Source: JADKBO01 sp965230345 (GTDB lineage Bacteria; Bacteroidota; Bacteroidia; Chitinophagales; Saprospiraceae). Taken from it: a stretch of DNA of 64,000 nt. The position numbers and the translations under genes were made by a program. Where the stretch lies: the NCBI GenBank assembly GCA_965230345.1, contig CBDDKR010000002.1:3100001-3164000 (forward strand), written 5' to 3'. The notes under the pieces were generated by a model. The model was not told where the DNA came from, did no database searches, and saw nothing but the letters and a program-made list of their open reading frames with translations. The number at the start of each line of letters is the position of its first letter. Position 1 is the first letter of the stretch. This document shows, one piece after another, positions 52,008 to 61,707 of this stretch.

Positions 52008-53321
52008 CTATGATTCTACAATTTCACCAAAAAGGTCATATTCATTCGCATCAGTAATTTTAACTTGAGCATAATCACCAATTCTAATGTAATTGTTATT
52101 GGCTTGAACGAGTACTTCATTATCAACTTCAGGACTATCAAATTCCGTACGCCCTACAAAGTGATTAGATTCCTTTCTATCAAACAATACTTTGAATATC
52201 TTACCAACTTTGTCTTCGTTTTTAGCCAATGAGATTGATTGCTGAATCTCCATGATTCTATTTGATCGTTCAATTTTTTCTTCAGATGAAATGTCATCTT
52301 CCATTTCAAAGGCAGAAGTATCTTCCTCATGAGAATATTGGAAAACTCCAAGTCTCTCAAATTGCATTTCTTCTACAAAATCGCATAGTTCTTGAAACTC
52401 TTCCTCTGATTCTCCAGGAAACCCTACTAAAAAGGTAGTACGTATGGCAATATCTGGTACGATCTCTCTTGCTGTATCAATCAATTGTTTTTGTTCTTGT
52501 CTAGTAATTTGTCTTCTCATTCGTTCCAATACAGAATCTGATGCGTGTTGTAAGGGAATATCTAAGTAGTTGCAAATCTTGGGTTGTTCCTTCATAACTT
52601 TGAAAATCTCAAGAGGAAACTTACTTGGATAAGTATAATGTAGTCTTATCCATTCGATGCCTTCAACTTCACATAAAGCTTCTAAGAGTTCGGCTAGTGC
52701 CCTTTTTTTGTAAAGGTCTAAACCATAATATGTGAGTTCTTGAGCAATTAGAATGAGTTCTTTTACTCCAATTCGAGCAAGGTTCTTTGCCTCATTAACT
52801 AAATCATGAATACTTCTAGATGTATGCTTTCCTCTCATCAAAGGAATTGCACAAAATGAACAAGTCCTATTACACCCTTCAGCAATTTTCATATAGGCAA
52901 AATGATTTGGGGTAGTAGTTTTACGTTCACCAACCAATTCGTGCTGATAATCAATATCAAATTTTGCTAATAATCCAGGTAGTTCCATTGTTCCAAAAAA
53001 CGCATCCACTTCAGGAATATCCTCTTCCAATTGATCTTTATACCGTTGAGATAAACAACCAGTAACATAAAGTTTTTCAATGTTACCTTCTTGTTTTTCA
53101 TTTGCATAATGCAAAATGGTATTAACAGATTCCTCTTTGGCCAAATCGATAAAACCACAGGTGTTGACTACAATAATGTTGGCATCATCCAGGGTAGAAT
53201 CGTGTTCAACGTCCATTTTGTTAGCCTCTAGTTGTGTAATCAAATTCTCTGAATCAACTAGATTTTTTGAACAGCCTAAAGTAATGACATTGACTTTGTC
53301 ACTTTTTGATTTTGTCTTCAT
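52008..53321 (-). CDS. rimO: Ribosomal protein S12 methylthiotransferase RimO
   Basis: 437 residues from ATG 53321, which leaves an 11-base gap after mutS2. A longer frame (to 53387) would overlap mutS2 and reads as unrelated sequence. It has an N-terminal UPF0004 domain with the three Cys of the second cluster (LGCSKNLVDSE, NTCGFI, VTGCLSQRY), a radical-SAM core with CNRTCSFCAIP (CxxxCxxC), and a C-terminal TRAM domain (about 370-437). It adds a methylthio group to an Asp of ribosomal protein S12. Its operon with mutS2 is suggested by the short gap. Confidence 0.96.
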   Translation of the reverse strand: MKTKSKSDKVNVITLGCSKNLVDSENLITQLEANKMDVEHDSTLDDANIIVVNTCGFIDLAKEESVNTILHYANEKQEGNIEKLYVTGCLSQRYKDQLEEDIPEVDAFFGTMELPGLLAKFDIDYQHELVGERKTTTPNHFAYMKIAEGCNRTCSFCAIPLMRGKHTSRSIHDLVNEAKNLARIGVKELILIAQELTYYGLDLYKKRALAELLEALCEVEGIEWIRLHYTYPSKFPLEIFKVMKEQPKICNYLDIPLQHASDSVLERMRRQITRQEQKQLIDTAREIVPDIAIRTTFLVGFPGESEEEFQELCDFVEEMQFERLGVFQYSHEEDTSAFEMEDDISSEEKIERSNRIMEIQQSISLAKNEDKVGKIFKVLFDRKESNHFVGRTEFDSPEVDNEVLVQANNNYIRIGDYAQVKITDANEYDLFGEIVES

Positions 53322-53332
53322 ATTTCGATGTA

Positions 53333-55717
53333 TTAAAACGAAAATAATGTTACTCCATGGCCTCCAAATTCTTCTTCTGGATGCCAAATTTTATTTATTT
53401 CAGAGTAATCCCGTAATTTTTTATGAACGTGCTTTTTCATTATACCATTTCCTATTCCATGAATAATCTTAAGTTCAAACACGTTATTCATTAATCCTCT
53501 TTCTATAAATTCTTCCAAAAACCACATAGCATCATCAACTTTATATCCACGAAGATCGAGTTCTCTCTCAATTTTTCCACCAATTCCAGAAACCATACTG
53601 GTATTAACACTCTTGGACTTTTTCATCGTAATAGGTTCTTTGGCTGGTAATAAATCTCTTTTGTCCACGAAGAACTTCAAAAATCCAACCTCTAATTCCA
53701 CCTTATCCTTTTTGACAGAAAGGATTTTACCCACACTTTCGGAATTTCGCATTCGCACAAAACTACCAATTGTTAAATCCTCATCTTTTATATTGGATGA
53801 TTCAAAAACCTCTTGTTTCAATTCATTAATGGTATTGTTTAGGCTACTTTTCTCCTTTTTATAATTTTGAATAGCAACTTCAGCTTTTTTGAGATTCTTT
53901 TCTTTCTTTAATTCCTTAATCAATTGTTGCAATTCCTTAGACTCCTTAGTTGTCTGTTGAAGATGAGCTTCTTTCCTTTCTAATTTGATTTTCCTTCGTT
54001 GAAACTCAATTTCTTTTAATAAGTTGTCATACGTTTTAATAAGCTTATCTGCTCTTTCTTCCTTCTCTAAAAGAAGATTCATTTTATCTTGTAGCTCTTT
54101 CCGTTCAGTTTGAAGATCTACCAACATGTTTTCTATGGCGTTTTGATTTTTACCGGCTTTCTTTCTAGCATTTTGAAGCGCCCTTTCAGGCAAACCTGTC
54201 TTTCTAGCAATCTCAAATGCAAATGAACTACCAGGTCTGCCAACAATAAGTTGATAAGTTGGCTTAAGAGCCTTATTATCGAATTCCATCGATCCATTTA
54301 ATAAGCCCTTCATCTTATAAGCATAATATTTTAGGTTGGAATAGTGGGTAGTTATAACGCCGAAAGCTTTTTTTAAGTTGACTTCATGCAAGATCGCTTC
54401 TGCAATTGCGCCACCAATTTTAGGATCTGTTCCTGACCCAAATTCATCAATCAATACCAAAGAATGCCTATCAACATGATCCAATATGTTTTTCATATTA
54501 TGCAGATGTGAACTATAGGTACTCAAATCATCTTCGAGGGACTGTTGATCACCTATATCTACAAATATGCTCTTGAAAATACCGAATTTAGAACGAGGGT
54601 CCGCTGTCGGCATAATACCTGATTGTAACATGAGTTGTAATAATCCTACAGTTTTCATGGTTACAGATTTACCACCAGCATTGGGTCCACTCAGAATTAG
54701 TATTCGATTGTTTTTCAATAAAACGAGATCAAAATGTACTATTTCTTCCTTCTGATCCAATAGCTTTTGATAAAGAATTGGATTTTTTGCATCAACGAGG
54801 TTCAGCTTTGCACTTGAAACAATTTCTGGCTTTGCTGCTTCAACTTTAATAGCATATTTAGCTTTAGCACGAATAACATCTATTCGAACAAATTGATTTG
54901 ATACAAGTTTTAAATCATGTCGGAATGGTCGAATTGTATTACAAAGATCTTTGAGAATTTTGTAAATTTCTACTCTCTTCTCTGTGTGAAGATTGTGTAT
55001 GTCATTGTTTAATGAAATAATGGATTCTGGCTCAATATAACTCATCTTACCCGTACTGGATTCATCATGAATTATTCCACCAATTTTTCTTTTGTGTTCA
55101 GAACCAACGGTGATAACACGACGCCCGTTTCGTACACTTTCTTGACTTTCAGATAAAAATCCAAGTTTGCCATATTTCTGCAATTCTATTTTAAATGCCT
55201 TATTTGCTTCACGTTCCTTTTGGATAATGGCCTTACTAATTTTTAATAGAGTAGGAGAGGCATCTGGTCTTAATTCACCATTGTCATGAAATACTTTGGC
55301 AATTTCAATGGATAACTGTGGATCAATATAGATTGACTGACATATAGTATAAAGATTAGGATATTTTTTCTGTCTTGTAAAATCCTTAAAGTAAATGTAT
55401 ATATCGTGTGCTAGCGCTGCGGTTCTTCTAATCTTTTGAATTGCTTCAATTTCTAGAACGTAGTTCTCCTTGGATAGTAGATAGATTTCTTGTTCTAAGT
55501 TTTCGTAATTGCTGAATGGTAGAGACTCTCCATTAGCAATCGAACTCATGAAATCTTGTATTTCGTTCAGCCTTAACTCTATAACATCCTTATCTGTATA
55601 GAACTCTGGACTTTTAATAGACGATTTTCCATCTGATCCCATGCATTCATCAGCAATAGAACCAATGACTTTATCAAATTCTAATTTTTCAAATATGTCA
55701 TCAGGGAAATGTTTCAT
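53333..55717 (-). CDS. mutS2: Endonuclease MutS2
   Basis: 794 residues. The order is a MutS-like core/lever and clamp (about 1-290), an ATPase with Walker A SGPNAGGKSVTMKTVG and Walker B VLIDEFGSGTDPKIGGAI, a long coiled coil (about 510-640), a KOW-like segment (SFVRMRNSESVGKILSVKKDKVELEV) and a C-terminal Smr nuclease domain (about 715-794) with LDLRG and HGIGNGIMK. MutS2 suppresses recombination and rescues collided ribosomes in other bacteria. A -7-like TACCTTTG is on this strand at 55755-55762. Confidence 0.97.
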   Translation of the reverse strand: MKHFPDDIFEKLEFDKVIGSIADECMGSDGKSSIKSPEFYTDKDVIELRLNEIQDFMSSIANGESLPFSNYENLEQEIYLLSKENYVLEIEAIQKIRRTAALAHDIYIYFKDFTRQKKYPNLYTICQSIYIDPQLSIEIAKVFHDNGELRPDASPTLLKISKAIIQKEREANKAFKIELQKYGKLGFLSESQESVRNGRRVITVGSEHKRKIGGIIHDESSTGKMSYIEPESIISLNNDIHNLHTEKRVEIYKILKDLCNTIRPFRHDLKLVSNQFVRIDVIRAKAKYAIKVEAAKPEIVSSAKLNLVDAKNPILYQKLLDQKEEIVHFDLVLLKNNRILILSGPNAGGKSVTMKTVGLLQLMLQSGIMPTADPRSKFGIFKSIFVDIGDQQSLEDDLSTYSSHLHNMKNILDHVDRHSLVLIDEFGSGTDPKIGGAIAEAILHEVNLKKAFGVITTHYSNLKYYAYKMKGLLNGSMEFDNKALKPTYQLIVGRPGSSFAFEIARKTGLPERALQNARKKAGKNQNAIENMLVDLQTERKELQDKMNLLLEKEERADKLIKTYDNLLKEIEFQRRKIKLERKEAHLQQTTKESKELQQLIKELKKEKNLKKAEVAIQNYKKEKSSLNNTINELKQEVFESSNIKDEDLTIGSFVRMRNSESVGKILSVKKDKVELEVGFLKFFVDKRDLLPAKEPITMKKSKSVNTSMVSGIGGKIERELDLRGYKVDDAMWFLEEFIERGLMNNVFELKIIHGIGNGIMKKHVHKKLRDYSEINKIWHPEEEFGGHGVTLFSF

Positions 55718-55884
55718 TTCCTATTTGTATTATTAATTGTTCAATCTAATTTTGCAAAGGTACAATAATCAATCTTGCTCTAGAAGTGTTTTAATGCTAT
55801 AAAAGGGCTAAATCTTCACTCTATACTATAAGAAGAGTCTTAGCAGTAATCTAAGAAAATTAAATATGTTTTGAGCAGAGATAT

Positions 55885-58800
55885 TTATCTAAGTAGAGTA
55901 ACATCACGAGTTACTATTTGGTTTTGACCGAACTCGTCGGTATACTTTAAAACCAATACGTATACACCAGGACCAACTTCTACATTATTACTTTTTCCAT
56001 TCCATAGAACGGTGTTCGTTAAAGTAAAATTGGAATTCTGAGTCATTATATTACCCCAACGATCGAAAATCATCATTTGATCAATTTGTAGAAGATCATC
56101 ATTAGTAAATACAATAAATTCATCATTAAATCCATCTCCATTAGGCGAGAATGCATTAGGAATATGAAGTCTAGAATTGGCTCTTACGTTGACCATGAAT
56201 TCTTCTTCAATCTTACAATCGTTATAGTATATAATAATATTATGAAGGTAATCTCCAGGTTCTAAGTTACTTAGATTTACTTCATTACAATCTAATCCAA
56301 CGCAAAATTTCTCATCATTAACATACCAAACAATTGAATCAATTATAACATTCTCTCCACCCATGCTATACTCCAGTATTACCTTCATGACTTGATTCTC
56401 ATAAATATTAGGCTCTCCACTGACACTATGATTAATTATTGGTGCAGGATTAATTTCGACCGTCTTTATTACTTCACAAGAATTACCATCAATTAGTTGT
56501 ATGGTATGTTCACCAACAGCAACATCATTTATTTGATCACTAACAATATCCCCATCCATCAAATATTGAAAGTTTCCGTCGCCTCCAGTTGCATTGATAC
56601 TAATGGATCCAAATATTTCATCTATACAACTAGGATCATAGCTATTGATGTTTAATTCAGGTTGTTCAAATAAGGTTATACTGGTAGAATCAATATAGAT
56701 ACATCCATCTTTTTCAACCTCCAGTATTATCTTATGAATTCCAGATTTTGCCTCTTGAGGATTAAAGACACCATTTTGATCTACGAAAGGACTTATCCAG
56801 TTGAAGGTAGCGTTAGAAGCATTACCATTAATACTTGTGTAAATATTAACGGATTCCGACCAAAATTCTTCACAAATCAAATCTTCCTCTGGAGATATAT
56901 CAACGGTTAAATCCCCACAATCCAATGTCGTACAAGAAGCTGGGCTTAATGGCAAACTGCAAGCACAATTGCTAATCATCTCAACTTCAATACTGGCTTG
57001 AGTATTAATGGGCAAATCATTTATAGTGAATTCTGTTTGACTTCCAATATTGAATTCTTGTCCATCATAATGAACAATATAGGTATCTGCACACGATTCA
57101 GGATTCCAACTAAATGAAATCGAATTTGCTGTTGTTTCGCATTCAATTTCTAAAGGTATTACATCTATATAGGTTGTTACTCCTTTACGAATGGTATCTG
57201 TACACATACCATTTGCAATAATAAACTCTATTTCATAATAAGTATTAGGATTTTTTAACTCAACTTCTATAGGTCCATTGGAATTTAAATCTCCATTTAG
57301 TAATAATGCTCCATTTGGAAGATTCCATTCATAAGTAAAATCCGAATTAATCGGATGAATTCCTTCAAGTCTTAACAGGGTGTCCTTACAGTAGATCATG
57401 GGGAGGTCAAAGTCTGCCAATGGTGTAGAAATGATTTGTATAGGAAAATTCAAACTAGAAAATCCACTACAAAAGTTTTCCACACTAACTTCAATTGTGC
57501 CACCATTAGTACCAGAAAAATCAACTTCAATTGACTCACTATTTGCATCACCACTGATGATCGTAGCACCACTTGGAATTGTCCAATTGATCTCTTTAAT
57601 GGCTTGATCACTTTGAACTTTGTACGATCCAATATTGTCAATATCACAAATATTCAATGTCCAATCCAAAGCCGTTATTTCAGGCTTATTATCATTGGGA
57701 TCAATAACTTTAGGCGGAATATTAAATACGCAAGTATCCAATCCATTAATTACAGATATCTCTACACTATAAGAATCGAGTTTGTCAATTATGATATCTG
57801 AATCATTCATATCATTATCAACTAAAGGTCCATTACTATCGCTCCACAAATATTTTATTTCATAACTACTAGGAATGTTAGAAATTGTAGATACAAATCC
57901 AATTTCCAAACCACTGCTATCGCAATCTACTACTTCAATGTCACCTTCCAATTCTAGTATGGTCACGGTCAATGATATAAGACTATCACATCCTTGATAT
58001 GAGAGTCCTTCTAGCGTAATGAATGAGTCCTGAATCGAATGATCTATGTTAATGCCATTATAGTCGATAGAACCGCAGCCTATCAAAGAAATATTTTCTC
58101 GTGGAGAAGGATCAATAACATCAACATGCAACGTCTGATTATATGAACAGTTATTGGCTTGAACGACTTGATGTACAATATCTCCTCCAGGAAGATTTAT
58201 TACAGGTCCTAACCAACCGATAACACCATCTCCATTAGGATCCTGATCTAAAGGGCCTAGATAAGGAAATTCATTAAAACAAATGGCAACAGTATCAAAA
58301 ACTTCATCTTCTTGTGACTGTACTACTACTTTAGACACAAGTGTATCCGTTTGATCACAGCCATTAGACCCGTAAAAGCTAATTTCATATTCACCTGGGG
58401 TATCAAAATTCCATGAGGTTTGAAATCCTAAATCGGCGAAAGTATCACCAACTGTAGTAAGAGCAGGTGAAATTTTCCAAAAATACTCAATATTCAATCG
58501 ATCACTATCGGGGAATAATTCAATATTGTTTTGACCAACACATATAGTATCAAAACGTACATCGTTCTTTGATAGAATTTCAGTTGGATCTTCTAGTTCA
58601 AAAGGTTGCTCACCTTTTAATACATTTACTCTATAATCACAAATTGTGCCTCCGTAACCATCAATGAAAAAATAGTACACCTCTCCAGGAACAAAAGTAG
58701 TTCCTCCGATTGTGAAAGGTAAGATGTTAGGATTGTCAATACAGTCCACTCTAAGTGAATCAGGTATCCTTCCGTTATCATCCAAATGACATCCACTTAT

Positions 58801-59184
58801 TATTCCAGCTTGTAATCCTTGATCAGCTCCATTGTTATTTCCTGAAGTTGGATCACAATTGAAAGGTACAATTTCCAGTTCTATTTCTGTCGAACCAGCT
58901 ACAAAGGCAAACCAAGACATATTATCTGGAGTACCAGAACCGGTCATGGTCATTGGATCCCAACAAAGTAAAGCAGGGTGAGGATGAAATTGTAATGTAG
59001 GGTGTCCGGAAGTAATTAGGGTATCTGGCATTCTAGCCGTAAAACCATCCAAGCAGTCAATGTCACATAATATTGGCGCAGTACTACATGTACTACTTGC
59101 CTGCAACTGATCACATGGCATTGAGTTTTGGCCAAACAAGTCAGTAAATATCAAGCTAAGGACTACAAGGAGTCTAATTTTCAT
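55885..59184 (-). CDS. Large T9SS type B secreted protein with Fn3 and PKD-like regions
   Basis: 1099 residues: a signal peptide (to about 18, FGQ), a Cys-rich N-terminal domain (about 20-200, SCWDPMTMTGSG-like motifs and a GYGGTICDYRV strand), multiple beta-sandwich PKD/Ig-like regions, an Fn3 domain (SISFSWNPESCADTYIVHYDG, around residue 695), and a C-terminal gliding-motility-type sorting domain (LHIPNAFSPNGDGFNDEFIV, FDRWGNIM, WNGKSNN, GPGVYVLVLKYTDE). It is exported by the type IX system; a surface adhesin or matrix role is inferred. A TAGTTTTG -7-like box lies at 59204-59211. Confidence 0.9.
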   Translation of the reverse strand: MKIRLLVVLSLIFTDLFGQNSMPCDQLQASSTCSTAPILCDIDCLDGFTARMPDTLITSGHPTLQFHPHPALLCWDPMTMTGSGTPDNMSWFAFVAGSTEIELEIVPFNCDPTSGNNNGADQGLQAGIISGCHLDDNGRIPDSLRVDCIDNPNILPFTIGGTTFVPGEVYYFFIDGYGGTICDYRVNVLKGEQPFELEDPTEILSKNDVRFDTICVGQNNIELFPDSDRLNIEYFWKISPALTTVGDTFADLGFQTSWNFDTPGEYEISFYGSNGCDQTDTLVSKVVVQSQEDEVFDTVAICFNEFPYLGPLDQDPNGDGVIGWLGPVINLPGGDIVHQVVQANNCSYNQTLHVDVIDPSPRENISLIGCGSIDYNGINIDHSIQDSFITLEGLSYQGCDSLISLTVTILELEGDIEVVDCDSSGLEIGFVSTISNIPSSYEIKYLWSDSNGPLVDNDMNDSDIIIDKLDSYSVEISVINGLDTCVFNIPPKVIDPNDNKPEITALDWTLNICDIDNIGSYKVQSDQAIKEINWTIPSGATIISGDANSESIEVDFSGTNGGTIEVSVENFCSGFSSLNFPIQIISTPLADFDLPMIYCKDTLLRLEGIHPINSDFTYEWNLPNGALLLNGDLNSNGPIEVELKNPNTYYEIEFIIANGMCTDTIRKGVTTYIDVIPLEIECETTANSISFSWNPESCADTYIVHYDGQEFNIGSQTEFTINDLPINTQASIEVEMISNCACSLPLSPASCTTLDCGDLTVDISPEEDLICEEFWSESVNIYTSINGNASNATFNWISPFVDQNGVFNPQEAKSGIHKIILEVEKDGCIYIDSTSITLFEQPELNINSYDPSCIDEIFGSISINATGGDGNFQYLMDGDIVSDQINDVAVGEHTIQLIDGNSCEVIKTVEINPAPIINHSVSGEPNIYENQVMKVILEYSMGGENVIIDSIVWYVNDEKFCVGLDCNEVNLSNLEPGDYLHNIIIYYNDCKIEEEFMVNVRANSRLHIPNAFSPNGDGFNDEFIVFTNDDLLQIDQMMIFDRWGNIMTQNSNFTLTNTVLWNGKSNNVEVGPGVYVLVLKYTDEFGQNQIVTRDVTLLR

Positions 59185-59348
59185 GGAATAGATTTTGAAA
59201 ATGCAAAACTAATAAACGTCTTGCTGCTTTCATTATTTTTTAACACTCAATTTTTAAAAATATTAAAAATATTTGTAATATAAAAACTAGGCTTAGAATA
59301 AGTAAAAATGGGAGGTGTCGGAGGATGCAATATATAATCTTGAAACTG

Positions 59349-60275
59349 CTATTTGATCTCTAAATATTCAACGGTATAACCTGCAAAAATGCCAATACCA
59401 TTTTCTATATTATTATATACTGTAGCGGGTTCAGCAAAACTCACCTTATATTGATCATAGGCTAAATATTGCTCAATACTTTGGTAATATTGGAACAATT
59501 CTTCGCTGACCGTCATAACTCGCAACATCGTTTTAACCTTATTGGATACTTGACCACCACCAGTTGTAGAATTAGGTTCTACCGGTTTTGTTATTAATGA
59601 ATGGTCAGCAGCAATTGATGTGACGAAAGTGTTTCCATCGAAAGAGTAGCTTGCTACGGACTGTTGAGAAGAAAGTTTTTTACTCTTTATGTGATAGACA
59701 TCATCCGTCAAGTCATCTATCCAATTCTGCATGTTTATTCTAGTTCCAACCTCAACTGTTGGCTCAGTTACTACTTGAGAGTTATCTATCCTAACATCTA
59801 CCAAATCCCAAATGTAATAATTGTTTGAAGATGGCTGCTCTTCTATTGAGAAGTCAATAATGGTTTTATCTCCAACACTATCTATGGTGTTGAGTTTAAC
59901 TATGGCTTTACTAGGTAATGAACTGTAAGCCATAACATTTCCATATTCACTTGAACTCACAGATAGTCTATAGTTTTTCTCCATAGAAGGTGTACAAGTT
60001 ATACTCCTATATTCTCCATTGCCGTGGTGTTCTAATTGACAAGCCAATTGACCATTTCGTTCATAAATAACGACCTTCGCATCTTCAACAGGTAATGACT
60101 TAGAGTTTTCATCGAAAACATTACGAGAAGTTGATAGATTGACTATCCAAGAACTATCGGCAGTAAATACTGAAGTAACCACTATACTTGGAGTAAACTC
60201 GTTGGAACCAACCGTGTATTCCTCTTCGCAAGAGAACAGTAAAAAAGAAGATAATATGAATAAAATGTATCTCAA
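59349..60275 (-). CDS. DUF4249-family lipoprotein
   Basis: 308 residues; the lipobox is LFSC (Cys16). After it comes a beta-rich N-terminal domain with the family's PSIVVTSVFTADSSWIVNLSTSRNVFD and VEDAKVVIYERNGQ segments and a C-terminal half of mixed character. DUF4249 genes usually sit just downstream of a SusC-like TonB receptor and act with it at the outer membrane. Here no receptor is adjacent, so it is an orphan. A TATCTTTG -7-like box is on this strand at 60301-60308. Confidence 0.85.
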   Translation of the reverse strand: MRYILFILSSFLLFSCEEEYTVGSNEFTPSIVVTSVFTADSSWIVNLSTSRNVFDENSKSLPVEDAKVVIYERNGQLACQLEHHGNGEYRSITCTPSMEKNYRLSVSSSEYGNVMAYSSLPSKAIVKLNTIDSVGDKTIIDFSIEEQPSSNNYYIWDLVDVRIDNSQVVTEPTVEVGTRINMQNWIDDLTDDVYHIKSKKLSSQQSVASYSFDGNTFVTSIAADHSLITKPVEPNSTTGGGQVSNKVKTMLRVMTVSEELFQYYQSIEQYLAYDQYKVSFAEPATVYNNIENGIGIFAGYTVEYLEIK

Positions 60276-60500
60276 TTAAACAAATTGTTAAGTGAAATTA
60301 CAAAGATATTCGGAAATATGAAAGTTAATTAACGATGCATTTTTAGGTTACGCATTTGCCTGAAATATTATTTTGTGACATTCCAAATATGGAGTGTTTG
60401 TCGAAATAATATTTGATCAGTGTTAATATTGTTTTAATTAATCCATAAATAATAAAAAACCTAATTTTTGAAATACTTTTGTTAAAAGCAATATGTTATT

Positions 60501-61130
60501 ATGAAATTGGTATTTATCTTATGTTCCTTCCTAAGTTGTCAGATGCTGGCACAGAGCTTACCTGAATTTAAAGAAAAAGAGGGCCAATTGTATCGAGTAA
60601 TGTACAATATGGTAAACATTAGTTTAAACGAAGCAGATCCTTCTTACATTAAATTGAAAAGCAATGGGAATAGAATCAATAAACTCAATGATTCCACGTA
60701 TCAAGTTTCCTTTCAAAATGCTTTATCCAATGATGTTAAAATAAAGTTGTACTACAAAGGATTACCTGTTGATGTTCTTAAGGGTGAATTAATCCAATCT
60801 CCTCAACTTAAATTAAGTTTATCTAATGCTTCGGATGAGAAACTTTCGATAGAAGATTTTTTTACACAAACCTTAAAATGGGAGTTAGAGGATAAAAACC
60901 TTATTGCTCAAAAATTCAAATTCTTCTCTGTAAATGTTAACATTCATCGAAATGGAAGAGTCGTCAAAAATCTGCTTATGTTGAAGAATGATCACTTAAG
61001 TTATCTTAGAAGAAATAAAAATCAAATTAGGTCTGGTGATAAAATAACTTTTGATCAGATCAAAATTGTCAATGGTATGAATCAGAGAGTTGAATGTCAA
61101 TCTAATTATTTGGAGATTTCGATTAAATGA
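60501..61130 (+). CDS. Secreted protein with GldM-C-like ending, unknown function
   Basis: 209 residues with a signal peptide (ending near QMLAQ, residue 18). The remainder is beta-rich: a first domain (about 28-95, VNISLNEADPSYIKLKSNGNRI) and a second (about 105-209) ending RSGDKITFDQIKIVNGMNQRVE. This ending resembles the last domain of the type IX motor protein GldM (IxxxxPGDxIxFExIKAxGPDG), and the first domain loosely resembles GldM's middle domain. The likeness is by eye only and needs a profile test. The 3' end overlaps msrB by 25 bases convergently. A TACTTTTG box lies at 60474-60481. Confidence 0.6.
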   Translation: MKLVFILCSFLSCQMLAQSLPEFKEKEGQLYRVMYNMVNISLNEADPSYIKLKSNGNRINKLNDSTYQVSFQNALSNDVKIKLYYKGLPVDVLKGELIQSPQLKLSLSNASDEKLSIEDFFTQTLKWELEDKNLIAQKFKFFSVNVNIHRNGRVVKNLLMLKNDHLSYLRRNKNQIRSGDKITFDQIKIVNGMNQRVECQSNYLEISIK

Positions 61131-61678
61131 CCAACTCTGCTTCCTTTTAAATCAGCAGGAATAAAATTCAACGACACACCGTTAATGCAATACCTCAATC
61201 CTGTAGGTTGAGGGCCGTCTTCAAATACATGACCTAAGTGGCCATCACATATACCACAGTGAACTTCAGTCCGTGCATATCCTAAATCATAATCTGTTGA
61301 TTCTCCAACAAGATTTTCATCATCGGGTCTAAAAAAACTTGGCCATCCTGTTCCAGAATTATACTTTGCATTACTATTGAATAAAATTGTTCCACATGCA
61401 GAACAAGCATATAGACCTGTTCTCTTTTCATCGTTTAATGCACTTGTAAATGCCCTTTCAGTTCCTTTGTCCCTAAGGACATAATATTCCTGCTGACTAA
61501 GTTCTGCTCTCCATAAACTATCAGATTTTACAATTTTTGGAACATCAACATCAAATTTATTGGTAAGAAACTCCGTCTTCACATTTGATTTATCCGTTGA
61601 ATGATTCTTTAAATTTCCAGTATTACTGGATTTACAACCAAACATTACAGCCGTTAGAACAAGAAGTATATATTTCAT
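61106..61678 (-). CDS. msrB: Methionine-R-sulfoxide reductase MsrB, lipoprotein
   Basis: 190 residues with lipobox MFGC (Cys15) and a linker, then a complete MsrB domain. Zinc ligands are Cys92 and Cys95 (CSAC) and Cys141 and Cys144 (CGIC); the catalytic Cys is 164 in RYCINGVSLNF. The SGTGWPSFF substrate loop is intact. It reduces methionine-R-sulfoxide, here presumably in the periplasm or on the outer membrane because of the lipid anchor. Its 3' end overlaps the convergent gene on the plus strand. Confidence 0.95.
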   Translation of the reverse strand: MKYILLVLTAVMFGCKSSNTGNLKNHSTDKSNVKTEFLTNKFDVDVPKIVKSDSLWRAELSQQEYYVLRDKGTERAFTSALNDEKRTGLYACSACGTILFNSNAKYNSGTGWPSFFRPDDENLVGESTDYDLGYARTEVHCGICDGHLGHVFEDGPQPTGLRYCINGVSLNFIPADLKGSRVGHLIEISK

Positions 61679-61707
61679 GGATATTAATATTATTTCGAAT
61701 TACTAAA

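Noticed and set aside
53322..53387. Longer N-terminus for RimO
   Set aside because: It overlaps the mutS2 end and encodes residues with no family resemblance; ATG 53321 fits.
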